DNA from: Bacteroidia bacterium
Lineage (GTDB): Bacteria > Bacteroidota > Bacteroidia > Bacteroidales > Paludibacteraceae
Length of the DNA: 8,999 nucleotides
Direction of reading: 5' to 3'
Assembly: GCA_021152555.1 (NCBI GenBank)
Contig: JAGKVE010000080.1
Location: 1-8,999, forward strand
The first letter of the stretch is position 1. Each line of letters begins with the position of its first letter. The notes beneath the pieces were generated by a model. That model saw only the letters and a list, made by a program, of their open reading frames with translations, made no database searches and was not told where the DNA came from. Shown here piece after piece: positions 1 through 5,060 of this stretch. The translations under genes and the position numbers were made by a program.

Positions 1-836
1 AGGAATACTCGCCGGAGGGGTGGGGTGGGGTTTTTTCGTCCTGCACTTATATAACATTTATCGCCTTTCTCACCGTTGATGTTCGCCACAATGGTGGCTT
101 TGTTGATGCTCATTGCCATTCCTCCGAAGATAAAATCCACCCCTCCGGCGAGTATTCCTCGTTCCCAATAGATAGATGCTCCCTGGTCTCCGTAGAGCAC
201 ATCCTGCCGTCCGACGGCACGGCAATTCTTGAGGTGCGCGTTCTTAGCCGAGGAGGCAAAAGAGATGGCTGCAGCGCGTTCGCGGTATTTTTTTTTCTGC
301 ACCTCGGTGCTGCCTATGTGTTTGGGTCGTAGGGGCATGATTTTCTTTGGCCGTTCTTTGTCCGTCCAAGGCATGTCTGATTGACTGATGTCGATGAGCG
401 AGTCGGCGGCTTCTCGGTCGCACACATAGAGATTGAAGGAGTTTTCGAAGATGATGTTCTCCGCGTAGAAATCCGGTGCCGTGACGAGCACGGATGCGTT
501 CCACAGGCGAGTCCTGCTTCCTCCGTAATTGACGGTGTTCCCCATGGATTGGTATTGGTAACCGTGACCGTAGTACCATGTGAGCCGCACGGCGTTCTTG
601 TCGCAGTCCACGCCGCCGTTCCGGAGCGCGATAGAGGGGCGTTTGGCGGCATTGATGAGCCGGAGACCGGGAATATCGATAGTCAGTTCTTCGCGGTATG
701 TTCCGGGCTCAATGAGGATGGTTGTCTGTTCACCGCGGGACGCATATACGGCGCGAGCGCTATCCAAAGCGTCGTTGATAGTTTCGCCGGCATGCACATG
801 TAGCACGAGAGACAATATGAAAAGTGTGAGGTTCAT
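1..836 (-). CDS. Secreted pectinesterase (CE8), N-terminal part, cut by window edge
   Basis: Pectin methylesterases remove methyl esters from homogalacturonan outside the cytoplasm, preparing pectin for lyases. Reading the minus strand from the ATG at 836 gives 278 codons with no stop to the window edge. Residues 1-16 form a short signal peptide (MNLTLFILSLVLHVHA) that ends just before Gly17. Residues 37-60 match the start of the beta-helix (ILIEPGTYREELTI). FYAENIIFENS at 123-133 and ISFASSAKNAHLKNC at 191-205 match family strands. GRQDVLY (209-215) carries the conserved Gln211 and Asp212, and GGVDFIFG (231-238) carries Asp234, giving both catalytic acids. The catalytic Arg of the LGRPW motif would lie beyond the window. 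A segment around 140-185 (acidic, then Lys/Arg-rich) looks like a loop insertion. The last ~10 residues (KNPTPPLRRVF) come from an inverted copy of 137-159 and may not be native. Family assignment is firm; the exact substrate is inferred. Confidence 0.9.
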   Translation of the reverse strand, partial: MNLTLFILSLVLHVHAGETINDALDSARAVYASRGEQTTILIEPGTYREELTIDIPGLRLINAAKRPSIALRNGGVDCDKNAVRLTWYYGHGYQYQSMGNTVNYGGSRTRLWNASVLVTAPDFYAENIIFENSFNLYVCDREAADSLIDISQSDMPWTDKERPKKIMPLRPKHIGSTEVQKKKYRERAAAISFASSAKNAHLKNCRAVGRQDVLYGDQGASIYWERGILAGGVDFIFGGMAMSINKATIVANINGEKGDKCYISAGRKNPTPPLRRVF

Positions 837-873
837 TAGCTTAGTTCGTTTATATAGTTCGTCAAATCGGGTG

Positions 874-905
874 CAAAGGTACTGTTTTTTTGGGAAATAT
901 GCAAG
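874..905 (-). promoter_or_regulatory. Bacteroidetes-type promoter of the pectinesterase gene
   Basis: On the minus strand the -7 box TACCTTTG (complement of 874-881) is preceded by CTTG (complement of 902-905) with 20 nt between TTG and the box. It lies 37 nt upstream of the ATG at 836. This matches the Bacteroidetes sigma-ABfr pattern, TTTG, about 19 nt, then TAnnTTTG. The same box occurs before the tRNA and before two protein genes in this window. No Shine-Dalgarno sequence is visible; the start region is A/T-rich. Confidence 0.75.
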
Positions 906-1062
906 AAAAAAATCAGAGATTTTTTAGAGTTATTTGCGATTTTTAATTCATAAAGTTCATTGTCCTTTGTCCTAATTTCTTTATAAAAGCGAATGATTTA
1001 TTAATTTGCGGTGAATGATTTTAAGAATTAGTTGCCGAATATGAAGAAAGGTCTTTCTTTGC

Positions 1063-1093
1063 TTGTACAGACGGAAGAATGTTTGTAATTTTG
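1063..1093 (+). promoter_or_regulatory. Promoter of the activase gene
   Basis: The -7 box TAATTTTG (1086-1093) has TTG at 1063-1065, 20 nt upstream. The box ends 19 nt before the ATG at 1113, so the leader is very short. A small palindrome, AAGAAAG-GT-CTTTCTT (1044-1059), sits just upstream of the -33 box. It could be an operator but is low complexity, so I do not call it one. The rest of the 837-1112 intergenic stretch is A/T-rich, and I see no gene in it. Confidence 0.65.
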
Positions 1094-1112
1094 CACTATA
1101 TTCATTCTGCAT

Positions 1113-3311
1113 ATGTATCAATTAGGAATAGATATCGGTAGTACAACGATAAAGATGGCACTCGTCGCGTTCGACAATCGGTGTGCGACGGTCGATACCG
1201 CTCCGCTAAATCGACAAGCAACCGATGCCTCCGCTCTCCCCACCGGATGCACTTCGTTAGCACCCGTTGGGGACCCCGATGAGGGACCTCAAGTGATAGC
1301 GACGGCGTACGAGCGTCACAATGCGTCTCCGTCGGTAGTTGGAAGCAAGATGCTGAAGAAGATGCTTGCATCGGTAGTCGAAAGTCAAAAGTCGAAAGAC
1401 CGTCCTTCGGACTCAAAGTTCAAAGGAGAGGAGAAAATCAGCGTGGCGATAACCGGTTCGGTGGGGATGGGTTATGCAACGAGACTGGGCGTGCCGTTTG
1501 TGCAGGAAGTGATTGCGGCGGCGGAAGTGGTGAAGCAGATGTACCCCGAGGTGCATACGTTGGTAGATATAGGCGGCGAGGACAGCAAGATGATTTTCTT
1601 CGAGCGGGGCCGTGTCCCGGACATGCGCATGAACGGTAACTGTGCAGGCGGTACGGGTGCTTTCATCGACCAGACGGCTACGTTGTTAGGTGTCGATGTG
1701 ACGGAGATAAACGGTCTGGCCGCCAAGGCGGAACATGTGTATCCTATTGCGTCCCGCTGCGGTGTGTTCAGCAAGACGGACATACAGAACCTCATCTCGC
1801 GGTCGGTGAGCAAAGAAGACATCGCGGCATCGATGCTCAATGCGGTGTCGCTGCAGGTGGTAAGTGCGTTGGCGAGAGGGACAGAGATATTACCGAAAGT
1901 GCTGCTTTGCGGCGGGCCGTTTGCGTATATCCCGGAGTTGCGAAAAGCGATAGCTAAAAACCTAAAACCTACAAACCCCACCCAGACCCTCCCCTCAAGG
2001 GAGGGAGAAAAGTCGAAAGTCGAAAGTCAAAAGTCGAAAGACCAGAGGAATGATGGATTGAGCCGCTCGCAGAGCGAGCTAAATGATGGATTGATGAAAG
2101 ACGAAAGTCAAAAGTCGAAAGACCGTCCTTCGGACTCAAAGCCAAATATTGCTGACTTTATCATAGTGCCGGAACATAGCCAGTTTGTGCCGGCTATCGG
2201 AACAGCCCTCGCGTTCGGCAAGAGGGTCGCAAAGGGCTATACCGCTCCGCTAAATAGCCAGTCGAATTCTGCCTCCGCTCTCCCCACCGGACGCGCTGCG
2301 TTAGCGTCCGTCGTGGGCCCCATTTTTACTATTGAAGAGGCGATGAGGTTGTTTGACGATAAAGGCGAATGGACGAATGGCGAAATGGCGAATACGCTGC
2401 CGCCGTTGTTCAAGAGCGAGGAGGAATACCAGGAGTGGCTAAGGACGAAGGACAGAGGTACGATGTACGAAGGATGTACGAAGGAGGCAGAAAGGACAAA
2501 GGCGGGGCGTTATTTCCTCGGCGTGGACAGCGGTAGCACAACGACGAAGATAGTGCTGTTGGACGCAGAAGGGAAGCTTGTTTACAAGGACTACTGCTAT
2601 AACAACGGTAACTCATATGACGCTTTCTTAGGTGCTTTGCAGCGGATGCATGAGGCGTTAGGCGACGATGTGGAGATTGCCGGCAGTTGTTCGACGGGTT
2701 ACGGCGAGCAGTTGTTGAAGACCGCTTTCCGCCTGGACTACGGCATTGTGGAGACGATGGCACATTTCACGGCGGCGAAAGCCATGCTGCCGGAGGTGTC
2801 GTTTGTGCTGGACATCGGCGGACAGGACATGAAAGCTATTTTTGTAGAGAACGGCTCCATCCGTCGCATTGAGATTAACGAGGCGTGCTCGTCCGGCTGC
2901 GGCAGTTTTATCATGACTTTTGCCAGACAGTTGGGGTATGAGGCAGGTGAGTTTGCGAAGATGGCCACCTTGGCGCAGCACCCTTATGACCTCGGAACGC
3001 GGTGCACGGTGTTCATGAACAGCAAGGTCAAGCAGGCGATGCGCGAGGGTGCCAAGATAGATGATATTGCCGCCGGATTCAGTTATTCGGTCATTAAGAA
3101 CTGCCTGTACAAAGTGATGAAGTTGCAGTCGTTCGACGAGATGGGCGACCACATCATGGTACAGGGCGGGACGTTTAGAAACCACTCGGTGGTGAGGGCG
3201 TTGGAGTTGCTGACCGGCAAGGATGTGCAGTTCAGCCCGATACCTGAGTTAATGGGCGCGTACGGCTGCGCATTGTATGCAAAAAAAAGAAGGGATTTAG
3301 AGGAGCATTAG
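1113..3311 (+). CDS. 2-hydroxyacyl-CoA dehydratase activase, two BcrAD/BadFG domains, with repeat-encoded insertions
   Basis: This family uses ATP hydrolysis to drive an electron from a dimer-bridging [4Fe-4S] cluster into 2-hydroxyacyl-CoA dehydratases or benzoyl-CoA reductases; it is cytoplasmic. Domain 1 starts with GIDIGSTTIK (5-14), followed by DIGGEDSK (152-159). NGNCAGGTGAF (174-184) and SRCGVFSKTD (214-223) supply cluster cysteines C177 and C216. Domain 2 repeats the plan: LGVDSGSTTTK (469-479), DIGGQDMK (567-574), NEACSSGCGSF (589-599) and RCTVFMNSK (630-638). Four low-complexity insertions interrupt domain 1 and the linker at about 23-59, 88-107, 285-343 and 374-404, roughly 145 residues in all. 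Without them the length fits two activase domains. They are encoded by DNA repeats, are free of stops and fall between recognisable core segments. Many Bacteroidetes homologues are ~1400 residues with a dehydratase-like C-terminal half. Here the protein ends just after the second domain, and no dehydratase gene follows. Substrate unknown. Confidence 0.88.
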   Translation: MYQLGIDIGSTTIKMALVAFDNRCATVDTAPLNRQATDASALPTGCTSLAPVGDPDEGPQVIATAYERHNASPSVVGSKMLKKMLASVVESQKSKDRPSDSKFKGEEKISVAITGSVGMGYATRLGVPFVQEVIAAAEVVKQMYPEVHTLVDIGGEDSKMIFFERGRVPDMRMNGNCAGGTGAFIDQTATLLGVDVTEINGLAAKAEHVYPIASRCGVFSKTDIQNLISRSVSKEDIAASMLNAVSLQVVSALARGTEILPKVLLCGGPFAYIPELRKAIAKNLKPTNPTQTLPSREGEKSKVESQKSKDQRNDGLSRSQSELNDGLMKDESQKSKDRPSDSKPNIADFIIVPEHSQFVPAIGTALAFGKRVAKGYTAPLNSQSNSASALPTGRAALASVVGPIFTIEEAMRLFDDKGEWTNGEMANTLPPLFKSEEEYQEWLRTKDRGTMYEGCTKEAERTKAGRYFLGVDSGSTTTKIVLLDAEGKLVYKDYCYNNGNSYDAFLGALQRMHEALGDDVEIAGSCSTGYGEQLLKTAFRLDYGIVETMAHFTAAKAMLPEVSFVLDIGGQDMKAIFVENGSIRRIEINEACSSGCGSFIMTFARQLGYEAGEFAKMATLAQHPYDLGTRCTVFMNSKVKQAMREGAKIDDIAAGFSYSVIKNCLYKVMKLQSFDEMGDHIMVQGGTFRNHSVVRALELLTGKDVQFSPIPELMGAYGCALYAKKRRDLEEH
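1177..1277 (+). repeat. Structured in-frame repeat element, copy 1
   Basis: The copy contains two hairpins. The first has arms GTCGAT (1191-1196) and ATCGAC (1210-1215) around the loop ACCGCTCCGCTAA. Outer pairs TGC/GCA (1184-1186 with 1218-1220) and ATCGGT/ACCGAT (1177-1182 with 1221-1226) extend it. The second pairs 1238-1250 with 1260-1272 (13 positions, two mismatches) around a 9-nt loop. The element encodes the activase segment around TAPLNRQATDASALPTG (29-45), between the DIGSTTIK strand and the native VIATAYERHN segment. It aligns without gaps to 2235-2321. Confidence 0.8.
1379..1418 (+). repeat. 40-bp direct repeat B, copy 1 (in-frame)
   Basis: The 40 nt are identical to 2102-2141 and are read in the same frame, giving SQKSKDRPSDSK (91-102). 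The copy combines gtcgaaag-type strings with a small hairpin, GTCC-TTC-GGAC (1402-1412). It lies in a loop of domain 1 between the helix ending KKMLASVV and the strand ISVAITGS. The insertion looks like an expansion of a surface turn. Confidence 0.85.
1965..2141 (+). repeat. Composite repeat insertion in the activase, including 40-bp repeat B copy 2
   Basis: About 59 codons are composed wholly of short repeats. They begin with a C-rich tract and a hairpin, CCCTCC (1987-1992)/GGAGGG (2000-2005). Next come gtcgaaagtc strings (2012-2041). A 19-nt segment (2043-2061) follows that recurs at 5061-5079. Then comes a perfect hairpin, GCTCGC-AGA-GCGAGC (2065-2079), and another aatgatggattgatg unit (2082-2096). 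The stretch closes with the second 40-bp repeat B (2102-2141), which encodes SQKSKDRPSDSK (332-343). The translation is hydrophilic, Ser/Lys/Asp-rich and probably disordered. It ends where native domain 1 resumes at ADFIIVPEHSQFVPAIG. Confidence 0.8.
2235..2321 (+). repeat. Structured in-frame repeat element, copy 2
   Basis: This is the second copy of the element at 1191-1277, in the same reading frame. The 13-nt loop ACCGCTCCGCTAA (2241-2253) is identical, but its arms are now GGCTAT (2235-2240) and ATAGCC (2254-2259), again perfectly complementary. The 21 nt at 2271-2291 are identical to 1227-1247, at the same distance from the loop. The second hairpin pairs CGGACGC (2288-2294) with GCGTCCG (2304-2310), continued by CCCAC/GTGGG after a bulge. 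It encodes TAPLNSQSNSASALPTG (377-393), between a native FGKRVAKG segment and IFTIEEAMRLF. Confidence 0.8.
2462..2483 (+). repeat. 11-bp tandem repeat in the activase linker
   Basis: gatgtacgaag is present twice in tandem, within a wider run of aaggacgaaggac-like sequence (about 2440-2505). It encodes the linker DRGTMYEGCTKEAERTK (448-464) just before the second ATPase domain. The run is probably another short-repeat expansion in a tolerant position. Confidence 0.6.
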
Positions 3312-3321
3312 CAGAGCGCCC

Positions 3322-3423
3322 CAAGGCGGCTTGCGTGAGAGGTAATACATCGTCGTTGGTTGTGTCAGCGATAGCCCGTGCGATAGCAAGGCAGTAGCCA
3401 GTACCTGAGACATAAAGTATCAT
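3322..3423 (-). pseudogene. Truncated flavodoxin-like (EFR1-type) gene start
   Basis: From the ATG at 3423 on the minus strand, about 34 codons resemble the N-terminus of flavodoxin-fold EFR1-family proteins. They start MILYVSGTGYC and continue AIARAIADTTNDDVLPL. This matches the first beta-strand, an SGTGN[ST]-like FMN phosphate loop (here GTGYC) and the first helix. After about residue 34 the frame runs into the antisense of the activase 3' end, so the rest of the protein is missing. Its promoter (3445-3476) is intact, so the stub may still be transcribed. The likely origin is a deletion joining the gene to the activase 3' end. A chance resemblance in 34 residues is possible but unlikely given the motif, start and promoter together. 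Confidence 0.6.
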
Positions 3424-3444
3424 CGTTTTTCTTGTTTTGCGGTG

Positions 3445-3476
3445 CAAAATTACAAATATATTTTGCTATATTCAAA
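3445..3476 (-). promoter_or_regulatory. Promoter of the flavodoxin-like remnant
   Basis: On the minus strand, TTTG (complement of 3473-3476), a 20-nt spacer and TAATTTTG (complement of 3445-3452) lie 21 nt upstream of the ATG at 3423. The site overlaps the plus-strand promoter of the DUF2130 gene, so the two polymerases would compete. Confidence 0.6.
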
Positions 3477-3492
3477 AAAAGTTGTACCTTTG
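3462..3492 (+). promoter_or_regulatory. Promoter of the DUF2130 gene
   Basis: TTTG (3462-3465), a 19-nt spacer and TACCTTTG (3485-3492) give a near-ideal Bacteroidetes promoter. Transcription should begin near 3499. This rules out the upstream in-frame ATG at 3442 as the protein start and supports the ATG at 3550. Confidence 0.8.
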
Positions 3493-3508
3493 CGCCGAAT
3501 TTATATAC

Positions 3509-3553
3509 ATGCAACGACCAAGTCTGTTTATAGAAAAAATAATACTCCTATGA
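3509..3553 (+). CDS. Possible 14-codon upstream ORF, stop overlapping the DUF2130 start
   Basis: ATG at 3509 opens MQRPSLFIEKIILL and stops at TGA 3551-3553. That stop overlaps the DUF2130 ATG at 3550 as ATGA, the arrangement typical of translational coupling. It is the first ATG after the predicted transcription start. There is no homology or codon evidence, so it may be chance. Confidence 0.25.
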   Translation: MQRPSLFIEKIILL

Positions 3554-4758
3554 AAGAATTAAAGTGTCCGAAATGCGGGAATGTGTTTACTGTGGATGAG
3601 TCTGATTATGTTGCCTTGCTGAGCCAAGTGAAGAACAGGGAGTTTGAAGCAGAGTTATCCCGGCGTGTTCACGAGTTGGAGCAGAACAGTCATGCACGCG
3701 AGCAGGCGGAAAGAGCAGCGGAGACCGCTCGCCGTCAGGCCGACCAACTACGGCTCGAACAACAATACAATCAACAGTTACAAGCTCTTCAAACCCAGAT
3801 TCAAAGTCTGCAATCCCAGGTCGCACAGGGCGAGCAACTCAAACAGATAGCGGTTATGGAACTTCGTCAGAAAGCCATATCCGAATACGCCAAAAAAGAC
3901 CAGGAGTTAGCAGCTGTCCGGAGCCAAATGGAAGCTCAGGTCAATGCCCTTAAAGAACAAGTAGCCTACTACAAAGACCTCAAAACCCGTTTATCTACCA
4001 AGATGGTGGGAGAAACACTGGAACAACATTGCTCAACCCAGTTCAACCAGCTCCTCAGACCAATCCTGCCCACCGCTTATTTTGAGAAAGATAATGACGA
4101 CAGTGCGGGCTCTAAAGGCGACTTCATCTTCCGTGACACATACGAAGGGCAAGAGTATGTATCTATCATGTTCGAGATGAAAAATGAAATGGACACCACC
4201 GCCACCAAGCACAAGAACGAAGATTTTCTCAAGAAACTGGATGAAGACAGGCGAAAGAAAAACTGCGAATACGCGGTGCTCGTATCTCTTCTCGAATCCG
4301 ATAGCGAACTATATAACGGAGGAATAGTGGATATGAGTCACCGCTATCCGAAGATGTATGTTATTCGTCCTCAGTTCTTTATACCTCTTATCACCCTCTT
4401 GGTCCAAACCAGCAAGAAAACAATTGATTACCAACGCCAATTAGCGATAGCGCAGTCCCAGTCGATTGATGTGACGCGTTTTGAAGACCAGTTGGCGGAG
4501 TTCAAGGACAAGTTCGGCCGTAACTATCGTCTGGCGGCGGAGAAATTCCAATCAGCTATTCTTGAAATAGACAAGTCTATCGCACACCTCCAGAAAATCA
4601 AGGAAGCACTGATTGGTTCGGAAAATAACCTGCGCTTGGCGAACGATAAAGCCGAAGCGCTGACTATCAAACGTCTGACTTATGGCAATCCCACCATGAA
4701 AGCGAAGTTTGACGAGTTAAGGGGTGATAATCATCCGTCTGAGGATTCCGAAGAATAA
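3550..4758 (+). CDS. DUF2130 (COG4487) family protein with coiled coil
   Basis: The 402-residue protein is cytoplasmic, with no signal peptide or membrane segment. It opens with MKELKCPKCGNVF, a CxxC zinc-ribbon-like knuckle (C6, C9). A long Gln/Glu-rich coiled coil follows at about 25-145. The DUF2130 domain spans about 148-290, and a second helical region spans about 290-375 before an acidic tail. Within the domain, GETLE (154-158), KGDFIF (189-194) and FEMK (208-211) are arranged like the G..E / D / ExK residues of PD-(D/E)XK nucleases. This nuclease reading is my inference; the family is functionally uncharacterised as far as I know. An upstream in-frame ATG (3442) would add 36 residues, but it lies before the promoter and lacks family similarity. 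The gene is monocistronic, with its own promoter and a terminator at 4791-4826. Confidence 0.88.
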   Translation: MKELKCPKCGNVFTVDESDYVALLSQVKNREFEAELSRRVHELEQNSHAREQAERAAETARRQADQLRLEQQYNQQLQALQTQIQSLQSQVAQGEQLKQIAVMELRQKAISEYAKKDQELAAVRSQMEAQVNALKEQVAYYKDLKTRLSTKMVGETLEQHCSTQFNQLLRPILPTAYFEKDNDDSAGSKGDFIFRDTYEGQEYVSIMFEMKNEMDTTATKHKNEDFLKKLDEDRRKKNCEYAVLVSLLESDSELYNGGIVDMSHRYPKMYVIRPQFFIPLITLLVQTSKKTIDYQRQLAIAQSQSIDVTRFEDQLAEFKDKFGRNYRLAAEKFQSAILEIDKSIAHLQKIKEALIGSENNLRLANDKAEALTIKRLTYGNPTMKAKFDELRGDNHPSEDSEE

Positions 4759-4790
4759 GTTGCGTGTGTATTCACGAATGTTGCGTACAA

Positions 4791-4826
4791 GCACAAAAAA
4801 ACATCCACGTGGATGTTTTTTTGTGC
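4791..4826. terminator. Bidirectional intrinsic terminator (perfect 36-bp palindrome)
   Basis: The sequence is its own reverse complement: GCAC, A7, CATCCAC, then GTGGATG, T7, GTGC. It forms a stem flanked by an A-tract and a T-tract on both strands. It therefore serves the DUF2130 gene (stop at 4758) and the convergent tRNA-Asp. On the tRNA side its first base is also the discriminator base. Confidence 0.9.
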
Positions 4827-4899
4827 GGTGCGGACGAGACTCGAACTCGCGACCTACGGCGTGACAGGCCGGTATTCTAACCAACTGAACTACCGCACC
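4826..4899 (-). tRNA. tRNA-Asp (GTC)
   Basis: A 74-nt cloverleaf folds on the minus strand. The acceptor stem GGTGCGG/CCGCACC is perfect, with discriminator G as expected for tRNA-Asp. The D-arm is GTTC/GAAT, the anticodon loop is CTGTCAC (anticodon GTC, complement of 4863-4865), and the T-arm is GCGAG-TTCGAGT-CTCGT. CCA is not encoded. The anticodon stem CCGGC/GCCGT has one C-U mismatch at the top pair (27-43); otherwise the tRNA looks functional. Confidence 0.96.
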
Positions 4900-4928
4900 G
4901 GATAGTTACTTCTTTTCAAAAGCGGGTG

Positions 4929-4960
4929 CAAAGGTACTGCTTTTTTTTGACATGACCAAA
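4929..4960 (-). promoter_or_regulatory. Promoter of tRNA-Asp
   Basis: On the minus strand, TTTG (complement of 4957-4960), a 20-nt spacer and TACCTTTG (complement of 4929-4936) end 29 nt before the tRNA 5' end. The sequence around the box (gcagTACCTTTGCACCCG) closely matches the one at the pectinesterase promoter. Confidence 0.8.
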
Positions 4961-4996
4961 TATTTTTGCATTTTTTTTCAAAAAAAGTGCATTTTC

Positions 4997-5028
4997 TTTG
5001 TATATATAGTTTTTTTTTTGTACCTTTG
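4997..5028 (+). promoter_or_regulatory. Promoter of the glucosaminidase-dciA-mutS2 operon
   Basis: TTTG (4997-5000), a 20-nt spacer with a T10 run and TACCTTTG (5021-5028) form the site. It is divergent from the tRNA promoter 36 nt away. The predicted transcript starts near 5035, leaving a leader of about 150 nt. No second promoter of this kind is visible before the two downstream genes. Confidence 0.8.
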
Positions 5029-5029
5029 C

Positions 5030-5046
5030 AGCCGTTTATAACGGCT
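5030..5046 (+). promoter_or_regulatory. 5' stem-loop in the operon leader
   Basis: AGCCGTT-TAT-AACGGCT is a perfect 7-bp stem with a 3-nt loop directly after the -7 box. It lies at or very near the transcript 5' end. It could protect the mRNA 5' end; the function is inferred from position only. Confidence 0.45.
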
Positions 5047-5060
5047 TGCAAGGTGAAAGG

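Noticed and set aside
14..30. G-quadruplex motif
   Set aside because: Three G4 runs plus one GG fall short of four full tracts, and the tract lies at a possibly artefactual junction.
381..803. Open plus-strand frame of 140 codons
   Set aside because: It is antisense to the pectinesterase, whose motifs (GRQDVLY, GVDFIFG), signal peptide and promoter are clear on the minus strand.
3232..3420. Complete small gene on the minus strand covering the activase 3' end
   Set aside because: Only the first ~34 codons from 3423 look protein-like; the rest is antisense of the conserved activase C-terminus.
3281..3440. Programmed frameshift at the A8 run to extend the activase
   Set aside because: One alternative frame stops within a few codons; the other gives a short unrelated peptide ending near 3393, with no dehydratase-like sequence.
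3442..3549. Longer N-terminus for the DUF2130 protein starting at ATG 3442
   Set aside because: This ATG precedes the promoter (-7 box 3485-3492), and the added residues do not look like family sequence; the MKELKCPKCG start at 3550 fits.
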